This document shows positions 1-12,265 of a DNA stretch of 64,000 nt, one piece after another (positions within the stretch are counted from its first letter, which is position 1; each line of letters begins with the position of its first letter). The stretch covers positions 18,491,280 to 18,555,279 of the forward strand of contig OW203998.1 in the NCBI GenBank assembly GCA_934047225.1, given 5' to 3'. The notes under the pieces were generated by a model. That model had not been told where the DNA came from, searched no databases, and saw nothing but the letters and a program-made list of their open reading frames with translations. The position numbers and the translations under genes were made by a program. This stretch comes from Ypsolopha sequella. Lineage: Eukaryota > Arthropoda > Insecta > Lepidoptera > Ypsolophidae.

Positions 1-589
1 CGTTAAGAGTCTCATTCATGCACACGTCACGTAAAAATTATGACAAAAACAAGAAATTTATTCAGGTAACATTTATTCCCATATCTTCAACAATAATCTT
101 ACCTGGTTACTTTTTTGGATAATACTTCAGTTTTCTTATTTCGAGTGCTTTAAGTAGTTGTGATTTTATGAATTCAACCACTGATAAAATATTTTTTTTC
201 TACTAGAAAACTATCGTTTAGTGTAGTCAAATTTAAAACACGTAGAATAGAACTATTAATAAGTGAAATAACAAAAAACGGTATTTAAAAAAATATTTTA
301 AGAATATTTATCAAATCGAAACTTATCGAGAGTTTAAAACACAAAACGCGTCGATATTTCCCTCAGTTTCGCTGGGACATCGCAGCGTTCAGACGTGTGT
401 TGTGTAGCTAGACGTCATTTTACCTCCCGCTCGCACGGTTGCTCCCTTTCCCTCGCGTATATTCTTATGGGGAGGCGAACTGTATCATTAAAGTTGCTCT
501 ACTTGAATATTGCACTTATTATTTAATAAGTAAACAACTATGGATAAAATATTTTTTGAATATTTTAAGAAATCCCTGTTTCGATAAAA

Positions 590-1345
590 TAAAGTCTAAT
601 CTACGTCCGTCCGTATTTCACAGCATCATAACTTTAGCACCGTAAAGATAAAGACATGAAATTTGGCACAAAATTAGCATTAATTTGCCTACATATTACA
701 TTGTAAAAAAAATTTGATATTGTTTAAAATATTTTCAAAACAAAAGTGGGAAAATTAAAAAAATATCCTAAAAATACAATATGGGTATCAAACTGTAGAC
801 ACTAAAATGGTGATTGTAAAAATATATACTTTTACTATATTTACTGGCACTGGTTTTGTGAAATCTTTAAAAAAACTACAATAATGTGTATGTCCGAAAC
901 TGGAAGACCGAAAAATATGAAAAAAATGTCCATTATAGATCATAACTGAACTGACCAATAACCGGGAAAACTATAGTGATTTAAAAATATAAAAAAAGTA
1001 AAATAAATAAAAAAAAAACATTTATAAAAATACAATATGGGTATCACATTGTAGGTATTAAAAAGCTTATTGTAATAATATATAGTTTGGCTATATTTAA
1101 TTGCATCTATTTCGAGAAATCCTTGAAAATCTATAAAAAAATGTATGTTCCCCCTCTTATCTCCAAAACTGGTGGACCGAAAAATATGAAAAAAATCATG
1201 GTAATATGCGTGTACGTAAGAATTACAGAAAAAATAAAGCGGTTGAGAAATTCACGAAAAAAAAAAGATAAAACTAAATTTACCATCCACAATACGGAAC
1301 CCTAGGTTCTGACTAGTGTCTGACTCGCACTTGGCCGGTTTTTTT
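590..1345 (+). repeat. Dispersed repeat ending in the 'gactcgcacttggccggttt' motif
   Basis: The right end reads 'acggaaccctaggttctgac' followed by 'gactcgcacttggccggttt' and a T run. The same ending, or its complement, is seen at 44660-44715, 50325-50356, 59141-59175 and 63195-63225. From memory this is a common lepidopteran repeat type; I do not assign a class. The left limit is approximate. The interior is AT-rich, with the 'gaccgaaaaatatgaaaaaa' motif repeated near 905 and 1177. Confidence 0.6.
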
Positions 1346-2089
1346 TTCAAGTTGTTTGCGGCCGTTTTTTTGGGCGGTTTTAATTTAGTTTTCGGAGCTT
1401 TTATTACTACCCTTAATTTTTACCATAAGTATCCGGTTATCCGGATAATACATTATCCGTTATCCGGATAGTAAAAATCATATCATACAATAATTGCGTG
1501 CCCTAATTCGCTTAGATTAAATTATGTTAATGTGTGTTAATTCGAAAATCCGTAAAGCCGTATTTTAGAAGTTGTGGTCTAAAAACCCACGGGGATGGCG
1601 TGACACAAATTTTATACCAGCACCACTGTCGCCACTTTTTGGAACAACTAAAGCCGAAGCTACATCCTTTTCATTACTTTACTTACTTTTATTTAAAATA
1701 TCTTAAAAAGCTATCGAAGTCACTAAAACCGACAGTCAAGATAACAACGTGCTAGACAATAATGCATCAAAACAAAAGAACGTACGCAGCTGCGGTTCTT
1801 ATCATTAAAACATCACATTTCTAAAACTAAATTTTTTACCTTTTTTATTGCACCTTAGTCATAATCATGGACACACAAGCTGACAGACACTTAATTACCG
1901 TAAGAGTTTCTATTTTTGATATTATATTACTTAAAGAACATAATAATTAACATAATTTTAAATGTTTTCATTATTACGATTTGATTATTAATTTTCTACA
2001 TTTCCAAATTTTATAAAGGTATTTTTTATGTCAGGCATTAGTTAAATGAAAATCTAAATGAAACTACACGCTTTTTAGGACTTGCAGGT

Positions 2090-2240
2090 TTCCTTAGAGC
2101 GATAGGGCTCATCACGTTGAGACGTAATAATCGTCAGAGAAACGCGGGTGTACTTATAGGTACACGTATGGGTGGACTTATGACTTGCATCTCACAGTTC
2201 ACACTCGGAACACCTCTTGACACCCCTTCAGTAAAAATCT
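2090..2240 (+). repeat. 5'-truncated tRNA-type SINE fragment
   Basis: Contains 'gggctcatcacgttgagacg', 'cttgcatctcacagttcaca' and 'ctcggaacacctcttgacac', the body and 3' part of the SINE family seen in fuller form at 13913-14250, 36822-37140 and 53905-54235. The tRNA-like head is missing. The same fragment sits at the same place in copy B (45476-45640), so it predates the duplication. Confidence 0.75.
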
Positions 2241-2599
2241 GCAAATAATTGCATGACTTATAAAATGTATTGTGTCTAAATACTAATCACTCTTGCTGCT
2301 ACCAATAAGCCATCTATTCCAGGTAGATTTACTTTGCAAATTCATTTTGTTTGTTCCGATAAACAAACCAAACTTTGTAAATTACCGTTACTTGAAGAAT
2401 TAAAAATCTTCACATGTCAAATTTTAAGTAATCGTACACTCATTTAACGAAGTAGAGCAACATTCAGGTGCGGTCTCTAACATCTTAATGCAGCGGGGGG
2501 AGCGCCACTTCTATAGCCTCAGGTAAGATGAAAGCGAAATGTTGCAAAGAGAGTCTGGGGCCTTAACGAATCATAGAATTTTTTCCACGAACGTACTTT

Positions 2600-2935
2600 T
2601 CATGCAACGCGCGCATGTGTAGTGTACGGACGTAGCACTAACACTAACGCATAGTGTTGACACCTGCCGAACGGCGAGCGGGGGGTGTGGTGCGGCATGC
2701 AGGCGGGTGTGCTCCGCGCCCTCGCTCCTGTAACGTCCCCCTGACACCGTAAAACGGCTAATGCGTCGATTCTTGGGGCTAGCTTCAGAGGCGACTAAAA
2801 TATTTGGCGCGCACTGTACGAAAAGGGGACACCCGACGTTTCGAGACAGTTGCATGTCTCGTGGTCTACGGGAAACTGGCAAGTATGGCGAGGCGCAGTG
2901 ATGAGATGCAGGTGACGACCGAAGATTTTTTTTTT
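2600..2935. other. GC-rich stretch without recognised gene
   Basis: This interval is clearly richer in G and C than its surroundings, with several CpG-containing words such as 'cgaacggcgagcggggggtg'. Two overlapping ORFs (2571-2882 minus, 2804-3181 plus) cross it but resemble no family I know. The word 'aaaggggacacccgacgttt' recurs in complement near 29080. It may be the internal or terminal part of a mobile element. Confidence 0.4.
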
Positions 2936-3004
2936 ACCCGCATAAACACTTTAGTCTTTAAAATTAATTGTTATCTAATTCGCGCACGACACACAACACT
3001 CTTC

Positions 3005-3575
3005 GTAAAAAAGATAAAAATTTATCGCGGTAGACCCGATTATATATATTATAATGTGTACGAAACGCGAGAGTTTAAAGTTATATATTGTTCAAACGGC
3101 TTCTTATCCTTAAGGCCTTTACCATTGCCAAATGGGTACTTTCTAAAGCCTACTCCTCGTTTATGGCCAAACCAAAAATAATGAAAAAATCAATTATGAA
3201 TAATCAACTCTTAGACAACATATGCAACAGTTTTCTTTTTCATACCACCAAAACTTCTACATGAATTTTTTTTTTTACTGAATGGTGTTTTTTGACCTCA
3301 AATTCCCTACTGCTCCTGAGTGGCTTGGTCGATTGAATTCATCTATGCTTTGATAAATAGATAAACTTGATAGCTATAAACATAACATAAGATTATTCAA
3401 TCGAGTAATCACGTCCAAGTGAAAAGTATAATTTTCTCCTATTTCGCCCTCTCAAGGACGCAGCGAGCGTCGTAACAGCCACTTTGCATTGCGCGCTGAT
3501 ATGAACGTTATTTCAATATCGTTTCCGTTGATATTCGTAGTGACAAATATCGAGCTGCTAATTTGGCGAAGGGGC
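3005..3575 (+). repeat. Dispersed family Q, copy 1 (inverted relative to copy 2)
   Basis: From about 3097 to 3575 this is nearly the exact reverse complement of 28320-28790; 3005-3090 also matches 29100-29185. A third, more diverged copy of the 3430-3570 part lies at 11395-11530. In the forward frame 3109-3261 reads 'TIAKWVLSKAYSSF...NNQLLDNICN' to a stop; the same peptide is in copy 2. On the other strand 3452-3652 reads 'TNINGNDIEITFISA', matched in copies 2 and 3. I do not recognise either peptide, and the high identity of copies 1 and 2 means the open frames alone are weak evidence for a protein. Confidence 0.75.
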
Positions 3576-4032
3576 ACATCGCTAAAATTCAGCCCTGCTC
3601 TAACGGTTTTGTTTTTTAACTGTCTATCCTGCGCTAATTTGATGCCGCGCACGCAAAGCTTCAGTTATTTTGAAATCGCGGCTACATTAGGACATTAAGT
3701 ATAATTTTTTTATGTAATAAAAATGGCTTTTTCTAGTTAGTATCTGCGTGTGTAGGTTTCGTTACAATCGGTTTTGTAATATGGAAACTGAATCGCTTTT
3801 CTAGTGCAATTCGTGTTTCTTTAAAATTAATATAATAAATAGAAGATTGAAAGTATGTTTATTTACATAGTATAATAAATAATTGTCTCGAAACAAAAAA
3901 AACACCATATTTTTTTTAATTTTTTACCTTCTGTATTGATAGAACTGAATCCAATACAAAACTGATGTTTTGCATTGTGGAGCCTCTTAAGACTTAGTGC
4001 CTGAAGGTGCGTTTAATGAAACCAATCGTTCA
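3576..4032. other. No feature recognised
   Basis: AT-rich sequence with T and A runs. No repeat partner or coding trace found by eye. Confidence 0.4.
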
Positions 4033-4560
4033 GAGGTCCCTTTACGTCTGAATTTTTCTTAAGATTCAAACAATAAGTAAAAACTGAATGTGAAGTCAAC
4101 AGCTTATTTTCTTCATATTTTTTTTTCATTAGTATTATCTAGCAACATCCAACAACGTCTCTAAATAGCCCAAAAAGCATAACTTGATGAAACATCATCA
4201 TAATAGCTATCAGGACATCGTGAATATTGCCTCGTTTTTACATAAAGTTTAGCAGGTTGTTTTATTTTTATCTACACTGGAAATAAAAAAGAGAGGAATA
4301 CAGACGTCCTTCATGTAATGAAGAGCAAGTGTATACACTTATCAATAAATAAACAATTACCGTTTCCTGGAAAACAGTTTTTACCTGAAACCACTTCACA
4401 AATTCGGCGCTTCTTGAATATCTCACTCTTGCACCTCTTCATGAGAGATGTGCGGTGTGAAAGGGAAGGAAAACATATATAAAGATGTGTGCAAAGTTTC
4501 ATTGATATCAAAGCAATCAAGACGTCACAAACATCTAAAGCATTTATATGGCAGCTGAGC
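4033..4560 (+). repeat. Dispersed family R, copy 1
   Basis: Begins 'gaggtccctttacg' and matches 41213-41640 over about 410 bases, including 'actgaatgtgaagtc', 'aatattgcctcgttttta' and 'ggaaataaaaaagagag'. Its 3' part, with 'tgtgcaaagtttcattga' and 'catttatatggcagctga', recurs alone at 57129-57206. No terminal inverted repeat or coding region is visible. Confidence 0.75.
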
Positions 4561-5776
4561 AGGATGGGCCACCTTCAGAGGAACAAATAAACACTGTGAA
4601 ACTATATTACAAGTAAGATTTTCATTGCTATAATGGAGTTTTATCAAGAACCAATTTCATCAAGAATCAATCAATCAAATATATTAATTGTATGTTCAAA
4701 ACGTACTATTTATACAAACTACTATTTATGCTGTCACTCTTTTACAATATGAAAGAAAAGGTGACAACGACAGATTCAAACATCGTCTAAAGTTAAACAC
4801 CGTATTGTAGTAACACCGTAAAACTTTTACGTAGGTATGTTCAATTAGGCAACTTTGTTTGAAAATAAAATTTACAGTTTTGCCGAGCCAGAAAAAAAAA
4901 ATACCAGACGCTTTTGCTAATAAACATGATAATTATTTTCTTTGTAGTTCTGTTTTCATTTTATATAGCTTTAGCAAACAAAATGTATGTTATCTTGTTA
5001 TCAATTGATTGCAGTTTGTTCAAATATAAGCATTTATGGCTTTAATTGAAGTGATCGATCTGAAACATTTCTCCGACTTCTATATTCTAACAATGATACT
5101 ATATATAATATAAAATGGGTCTTCGTTACCTTAGCAAAGAACTATTTTATTTATAATATATGATATTATATTATACAATAATAACCTCAATGTATCCTTT
5201 TCAATGATTTCAACAAGTAACGTCTTTTGAAATTCATCTCAATATGTTGAGCAAAAATAAACATTAGTATGCAGCAAATTCTTGTAACCAAGTAATTTAC
5301 AATGTTTCCATTGGTTATTTCACGCCATAACAGTGTTTTTTTTTTTACGTTAGTGATGTGTGTGAATCGATATAACCGGTAAACACTGATAACACAAATT
5401 TACATTATAAAACTTTTTGTTATTTTTGCTATGGTTTCCACTTACCACCGAAGCCCGGTTCACATGTAGTTTAATCAGTAACACTTATATAAGTACATAC
5501 CGTATACAAAAAAAATACTGTAATAAAGTTTTCTGCATTTGACGGAACCCGTTAAACAAACCACAATGCATTTAACACAATTGTAGAGATACGATTCACC
5601 AAGTTTTTTCTAGTTTTACCTCCCGTTGAGCAACATAGAGAAACGCTTACAAAAACATGTAAAAACCTCCCAACTATATGTTCCGTCCGTAGTTGAGAAC
5701 TACAATAAAAATTGTGCTCGGACGTTCAAACTATTCCTGTCAGATCACCATAAAGGTTACTTTTGCAAATATTTTT
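4561..5776. other. AT-rich spacer, nothing recognised
   Basis: Low-complexity AT-rich DNA. The ORF at 5693-5962 on the plus strand is a shadow of the mariner fossil on the other strand. Confidence 0.4.
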
Positions 5777-6560
5777 TTAAATTACCGATTTATACAAAAA
5801 ACTAAACAATTTTTTTTTTTTCGCTTGTTCTTTCAGTGCATCTTTGCCAGCGTAGTGGCCCCTTTTGTACTAGTTGGCTGCAAGCAAGGTTCGAAACTCT
5901 TCAAAAGCATTTTGTACTACCTCTCGGGTTTTAAACCTTTTGTTGGCCAAGAAGTTGTCTAAATTAAGAAAAAGGAGCGAAAAAATCACAGCGGCACGAG
6001 ACCATTAAACAGCGTCTATCCTTATAAAAGTGATAATAGCTTTCGTTTAGGGCAGTGCTTAGGTTTTAAGTCAAAATCCATCCATTATGTATATAATGAG
6101 CGCTTACGATTGTCGTAAAGAATCTATTTTTTAGCACCAGTAACAATGCGATTCAAAATCCTTTCGTTTCTGCGTTTGTTGATTGTTGAGTTACGCTAGG
6201 CATCCCTACAAACGTGCTTCGCACTGGCAATCATTTAGTCCGTGTGGTTCAAATTTGTCAAACTTTTCTAAATTACTACTTTGACGCAAATAAACCAATA
6301 TTATTTTGACGCTAATGTCAAAATCTGCTACTAAATCAGCCGTAGATTGAGAACCTTTCACCATTTGTTGTCGACCATATTCGCTGGGTGACCTTGGGGC
6401 TGATTCTCTCGATCAAAATTTCTGGAACGGTAGCGTTGAAACCATAAACGTGACGTGCGTTCGTTTATAGGTTCTCTGCGTATACGTCGTTGATCTTGCG
6501 TTTACCATCTGCGACGCGTTGCTATCACGACGGAACTTCTATTCAAAAAACGAATGCCAG
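5777..6560 (-). pseudogene. mariner-type transposase fossil
   Basis: Minus-strand translation, read across several frames, resembles a mariner transposase (cut-and-paste transposition at TA). In N-to-C order: 'APRSPSEYGRQQM' and 'STADLVADFDIS' around 6330-6420; 'RIVTGAKK' then stop then 'ILYDNRKRS' around 6095-6150; and the C-terminal 'DNFLANKRFKT', 'VQNAFEEF' and 'PLRWQRCTERTS' at 5777-5963. The family has 'VTGDEKW...YDN' at the first catalytic Asp; here Asp is replaced by Ala and the Trp codon is a stop, so the copy cannot be active. Stops and frameshifts occur throughout. No terminal inverted repeats were found, so the element's limits are unknown. Confidence 0.7.
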
Positions 6561-8614
6561 ATTGAGTACTTTTCTCAATTCTCAATCTGGCCAGCATAGA
6601 TAATTTGACATAAAATTTTAAAAGATGCCAAAAAATATTTTTTTTCTTGTTTTTGTTTAATATTTTATATACTTCGTTTTAATTTTTAATTATTTAGTTT
6701 AGTTAAACATTGTCATTGAAGTTTTAATTGTAAATTAATAAAATAAAATGCCTTTTATTTTTTATGTTAATGCTGAAAAAAACAATTTAAATATGAAGAA
6801 AATAAAACACGAATCAACAAACAAAAGACTCTGTTAAAAATAGAAAAGAAAAGAATTCTATTGTTTTAAAATAAAATATTATTTGAAATTAGAATTGTCA
6901 GCGAAATCGCACAGAGCAGTAAATGTGTTAGGTATTTGACTTTTTAGATTAATTTCTTATATTTTTTATAACTAGGTATCATGATCAGCAGATGTCGGAA
7001 TTAGGTAGTGTGATTTATGTACTTGTGTTATATTGATTTTAACATGGATATATTCCCGGATTTAGAATTCTGGCCGAGCTTTATTATATTTTTATACATT
7101 ATATTTATCGCTGATCCATTAATTATCGTACCTTTATTCTCTGAATATCTTTTATTAAGTTAATTAATTATCGATAGCGTCTGCTGTTTTATAAAAAAGA
7201 AGGAGTGACATTTCAATTAAAAAGGCGATTTAAAGAGATTATAATACACAAGTTTTTATACTAACCTCCTTAGTCGCTGCTTAGGTTTTGTAATCTACGA
7301 TAAATTAGTATTCAGTTAAAGTAATATACATTGTATATAAATAATAATATTAACATTAAGATCCAAATTCAAAAATCACACTATCTAATTCCGACTTCCG
7401 ATGATCAGTTATCAAACATGTTCTTGTGAATATAATCAGATGAGAAACCATGGACGTACGTTCAGTAAGAGAGCGTTTTAAATTTTCACCGCGATAAGAA
7501 TACGCCGACGCTGGAAAGTTACGTGAATAAATTATAGGAAAAACTTCTAGTTTTTACGGCCTTTTTTTTTGTATCCAACTTTCTGAAAGTAGCCGGTTTT
7601 TGTTTGCTTCATACTAAAAAAGTCACGAACAATATTCATTTTTTTTTTCAACTGGATATTACAAAACTATCTTTTTTCTACTACCTTTATGAAAAAGTTC
7701 CATTTAATACTTGAAATTAGTTTTGAAAATCGAACTTTCCAGGCCCCGTTGCAGAATGACTATCAGATCAGTTTGAAATGAAATTTCATTTATTGCAAAA
7801 TTAGGTTCTTTTTGACGTTTGTCCTCATTTCATGCTAAATTAGGTTCTTTTTGACGTCCTTAGTTTGTCTTTACAATCGATTTTCCCTGCGTTCGGATTC
7901 ACGACATAATCGATTATATCGCATCTGACACTCTTTTTTCGCAAACTGATACTGGCCACAAATAAAAGGTACCGGCCGAAGCCTGAAAAAAAAAGGGAAA
8001 AACCGCGCCGTGATTAGCAAAGTCATAAAATATATTAAATTTGAAAGGCAAAATTAAATACTTAAATACATAAATCTGGCAGTAGAAAAAGAATCGTTCG
8101 CAACGAGTAAAATGGGTTTTCTTACCCTCGGAATGTAAACTTTATTCCTCTTGTAAGAAAATCCGCCATTTTATACTCGTCACGAAATATACTATTTTCG
8201 TTTCTTAACTCCGAGTAACTTTGTCAGTTTTAATTTTTTAAAAGCATTTAGTTTCGCTCATGAAATAGTCATTTAAGCCTGTAGTTCTTTAAAAACATTG
8301 TTTGCCGTAATTCATCTTAGACCCATTGGAAGTTTTTATTACGCTATGATTAGAAAAATAAATAGAAAAGTAAATATGTAGAATTATTGACGTCAGATAA
8401 AATTTCATTTACAATAGTTTTTGCCCACAATCGTGGCTTGCGCCACTTAGAGAGTTAAAAATCGTTCCAAAATATGTATGACTTGGTCCGGAACTTCCGG
8501 ATACAAGAACAAAAAATAACAAAAACGATCAACCTTTATCTTTCGTTTTTGACCATAGCTGTGGCAGTTCTGGTAAAATAACGAGACATCTCAACAATGT
8601 GCTCCTAATTCAAT
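6561..8614. other. AT-rich spacer with minor repeats
   Basis: Holds a small imperfect palindrome ('gccagattgag...ctcaatctggc', 6558-6593) and a 39-base-spaced duplication of 'taggttctttttgacgt' (about 7802 and 7841). No coding trace found. Confidence 0.4.
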
Positions 8615-8800
8615 TTAGGAGCTGTGCTCTAGTCGGTGGAGTCCTCTCCATTCACTTCTGAATTCCGCCTTTTTTAACTTCTTGATACGACACGACATTT
8701 GCTTTCTCTTTCACCTGATGAATGTTCTCCTAGGCTTTCCTTCCTTTCTTTTCCCCTCCACTTTTTCTTTAATTATGTTTATGATAAAATGATCGTGTTG
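8615..8800 (-). pseudogene. LINE ORF2 C-terminal fossil
   Basis: Minus-strand translation reads 'HFIINIIKEKVEGKRKEGKP' then 'RRTFIR', an in-frame stop, and 'KLKKAEFRSEWRGLHRLEHS' to a stop at 8615-8617. This matches the usual end of insect non-LTR retrotransposon reverse transcriptases, with a basic 'VEGKRGRGRPRRT' segment followed by 'DRxEWRxLHR'. One internal stop and the lack of the polymerase domain show a 5'-truncated, dead copy. The clade cannot be fixed from so short a piece. Confidence 0.7.
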
Positions 8801-11272
8801 TACCAGATGTCAAAACCACTTTCCTTTTTTATTAATTATGGTCTGTGGTCCTATTTCAAGAAAATATTAGAACAATGAAACAAGCTTATATCCATCTTCA
8901 ATTGTCTATTTGTTTAAAAATGTATGGTTTTTTCAGAAAAAAAATTGTGTTTAATTAAATTAATATCATCCCAGCAACAGAAATTACTTTACTTTGCATT
9001 CATCCCTTAAGAGTAAAGACAGATTGAACACCTTATTTTGAATCAATCAGAATTGAACTCTAATACTCTCCATTTTTGTTCAAAATAGCGCGCTCTGGAC
9101 CGTAGCTGTTACGACAGCTGAGAAACCCGCGATCACGAAAAACCAAGTTTTTATTTAATAACTCTTGAAATATACTTACGTTTATGAAATCGCCACGCTG
9201 GGCAATTGTTTATATAAACATAAAATTATTAACCAAATATTTGGCTTTGTAATTTGCACCACATTTAGTACATTATAGAAACTCGGTGAAAAATAGAAGT
9301 ATCTTGAAGGTGATTCTTTTCTATCGAGCCAATTTAAAAAATTTACATTTTGGACCATTTTGGGCTATTGGAATTATAATGTTCGAAGCATAATTTTTTT
9401 TGACAATTTTAAACGTAACATAGTAACGTAACATTTGTAATTCAAATTTAGATTTGTCAATTATTATTATCTTTATGCGCCCTCAAAGACTTTCAAACAA
9501 TTGATTATTCAAATCATTCAGAACTGCCCACAAGCATATCCAGCGAATCCAAAGGACCTGTTTCCCATTGTGAATGGTATTATCTTTGATAATCACAAGT
9601 TTGAACTGTGGTTTCTGTAGGTATGTTTGTCAGTAACACGAGTAAATAATTATGTTGTAGAACGGTAGATATAACATAATTGTACATTGAGTATATAGAT
9701 CCAATGGTATCGAGTTATATGAGATCGTTATATAACCAACTATAAAGACCTATTTGAGGGTTCAAATAATGTGTGGCTAATTATGTGTATTAAATTGGTC
9801 ATAATATATGAATGGATAAATGAAGTTATCACAGTAGAACCACAGTTAGTCATCTTACTGACCGCGGTGAGGCCCGGTCACAGTTATTTCGGGGGGGGGG
9901 GGGTCATTTTGGCTCAATCAAGTACTTGCATTTTTTAATTATTTTCATTACTTAAATAATGAAAAGCAGCGGTAGCCGAAGAGTCAGGACTGTGTGTTGA
10001 TAATTCAGTTTTTCATGAAAAAGCAGTTTTTGCCATCGTTCATACCACGACATATTCATATGAGGGCAACGATATTAACATATCAATGCCTTTCCCGAAA
10101 AACCGGCCAAGTGCGACATTAAGTTGGCAACATTTTGTACAGTTTTCCCTTGGGTATGATGGGAATAATATACTTTACTACTTTTGTGAAATCTGTCATG
10201 TCAATACTTGTAACAAGCTTAAACTGAGTTAGTTAAACACGAGTGATTTTTTTTGGACTTTTTTGTTAAAAGAACTTTTTTAATAAAACGGTGCTTAGGG
10301 TTTTCCAGCCTAGTCGTTTATAACCTTCAAAATTTCATTATGTCTGTATTTCGCACTATTAAATCTCATAATTTACTTACTTGATATGCAGAGCGAAAAT
10401 TTGCCTCAGACAAAAAAGTATTTTTTTTTTAATATTTTTAGTGCATTTGTTCGAAACTTTTTTTTACACACAATTAATATTCAACATTTTTTTGAGGTTT
10501 CTTGTAAACATTGTCAAACAATATTATGTCCCATTGACAAAAGAGGTTTATGTATCAATATTTTTGCATCATATTAGTAAAATTGTGTAATTATGATAGT
10601 TAAATTGCATTTCAGGTAATTTATCTACGTGAGTAATCGTTTCCAGGCTACGACATCAATACTTCAAAGGTGAAATCGACTGATAACATACGTTTACCAC
10701 AAAGCTCTAGCAATGTCGTTCAGGTATTAAACTATCAAATACATTCACCACAAGCCAATGTGAGCATCATAGGTGTGGTTTTGTGAGGATTATCTCTGTC
10801 TTTACCTGTGCACCTATGTCTATAGAGGTAAAGAAAATGTGAACACATCTCCCAGCTGTCCTGCTGTCCAGTTTTTGCCGTTAAGAAAGAAGCAAAATAA
10901 AACGTAACATGGCGCGATCAGACTTCGTCTAGACCTTGAATCACATCGATTTCAATACAAATAATCAATCAACTTTCCATTGACGTTTTTACGGCCTTAC
11001 TAAATCTGTCAACACGAACACGAACACAAAAAGTAACAGTAAAAGGTGTGTCCAAATGGGTTAGCTTATCTCTAATAAAACTTATAAAATTTAAATAAAA
11101 CTAATCATACACGTACACAAAAATAAAATATTAATAATACATTATATAATAACATAAAATTTCCTTACTTCTATTATTATACGCATAAAATATACCAAAA
11201 GTACACATATAATGCAATAAAATAAATAAATGTATGTATGTATACAATATTTTCTTATTCAGAAAGCGAAAG
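8801..11272. other. AT-rich spacer; includes a 13-G run
   Basis: A run of 13 G lies at 9891-9903 in otherwise AT-rich DNA. The word 'aaccggccaagtgcgac' at 10093-10111 is an end of the dispersed family also seen at 590-1345. 'gcagcggtagccgaagagtc' at 9966 resembles a SINE head but the rest does not follow. No gene seen. Confidence 0.4.
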
Positions 11273-12265
11273 TTAAAAACCTTTAAGCTTTTTATTTAAT
11301 GAACTGATAGTACGACAGTCATGAATACAATGGAGAAGAGCATTCCAAAGTCTGACTGCTTGGACATTAAGGCGTATGACCACGCTAAATAAGCAACTCG
11401 ATGTGTGTCGGTACAAATATCAAAGGAAACGACATTGAAATAATGTTCATTTCAGCTTGCCTTGAAAAGTGGCTGTTACGACAACCACTGCGTCTCCGGC
11501 TAGCGCAAAATAGGAGAAAATAATACTTTTCACATGGACGCCATGAACGGAAAAAAAATTTTGAACTTAAATTTTTTAGATCTAAAAATTTTCTTTAATT
11601 TGGTGAAATAATAATTAAAATCGCTTTAGACGTTTGGAAGGAGTAAGAGAATTATTGTGTTAATCATGTGAAACTTTCGATGACTTTCGATTTTTTTTGT
11701 CAAAACTTACAATAGAAAAACAGTTTATGAAACTTAAAATTTATTTTTGAATATATAATGCCTATCATATATTTTTATGAAAGTTTTTGGACCACCCGTG
11801 TGGGAGGAGTAGGCTTTCAAAGACAGGTCCAAATTGCTGTTGGCGTATCCATTTGCCTTACAAGAATTACCATAAGCACCAGTATTGTGTACTGGAGTGA
11901 TATAGTTCTAGAACGTAGGGGTCTGTCTCTGATTAAAAATTCAAAACGCTCATGAATATAAGCAAGGAACGTGGATTTTTAAGTATATTAAATAGGTAGA
12001 ATGAAATATGAACATTTCGGCAAAGACAGATTGGCAACCATTTTAACTCTTTGCAAAAATGAGAAACGTGATCAAATTTACGAAGACCAAAGATAAATCG
12101 GATAGCTTAATTTTGAACACGTTCAAGTTAATTTAACAATTCTTCGTTGATATCAAGAATACAAACATCACCATAGTCGATAATGAGAAGAAGAAGCGTT
12201 TGAGCAAGCATAATGTTGGTTTTAAAGTGTAGAAAATTCTGAGGTTGCTATAGGGAGGGAAATGC
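11273..12265 (-). pseudogene. LINE reverse transcriptase C-terminal fossil, interrupted by family Q
   Basis: On the minus strand, 12240 down to about 12010 translates to 'LLLLIIDYGDVCILDINEEL' and 'AIRFIFGLRKFDHVSHFCKE', then 'LKWLPICLCRN', with two internal stops. This is the region after the polymerase palm and thumb in many insect LINEs. The extreme C-terminus is at 11273-11400: 'LNVQAVRLWNALLHCIHDCR' and 'SSLNKKLKGF' to a stop. Between the two parts lies a copy of family Q (11395-11530), so that insertion or a rearrangement came later. The plus-strand ORF at 12269-12514 is not supported. Confidence 0.75.
11395..11530 (-). repeat. Dispersed family Q, copy 3 (diverged)
   Basis: Shares 'acaaatatcaaaggaaacg', 'gtggctgttacgac' and 'ataggagaaaataatactt' with 28330-28470. 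In the plus-strand frame it reads 'TNIKGNDIEIMFISA' and 'KWLLR', matching the peptide in copies 1 and 2. Strand is given to match copy 1 as plus. Confidence 0.65.

Larger units (their letters stand above)
1..2565 (+). repeat. Segmental direct repeat, copy A (left end outside the window)
   Basis: This stretch matches 39583-39841 plus 43626-45992 closely and in the same order and orientation, with scattered substitutions and small indels. The match ends on the right at a shared 'ggggccttaa', after which the copies diverge. The left end is cut by the window edge, since the partner also matches at base 1. Copy A keeps the uninterrupted site 'aactattaataagtg' (251-265) where copy B carries a 3.78-kb insertion. 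Short ORFs in it (439-645, 1087-1305, 1534-1755) are AT-rich and not convincing. It could be a segmental duplication or two insertions of one long repeat. Confidence 0.9.

Noticed and set aside
2571..3181. Overlapping ORFs in the GC-rich stretch
   Set aside because: GC-rich DNA has few stops by chance; the two frames overlap on opposite strands and neither resembles a known protein.
5693..5962. Plus-strand 89-codon ORF
   Set aside because: It is the antisense shadow of the mariner transposase C-terminus.
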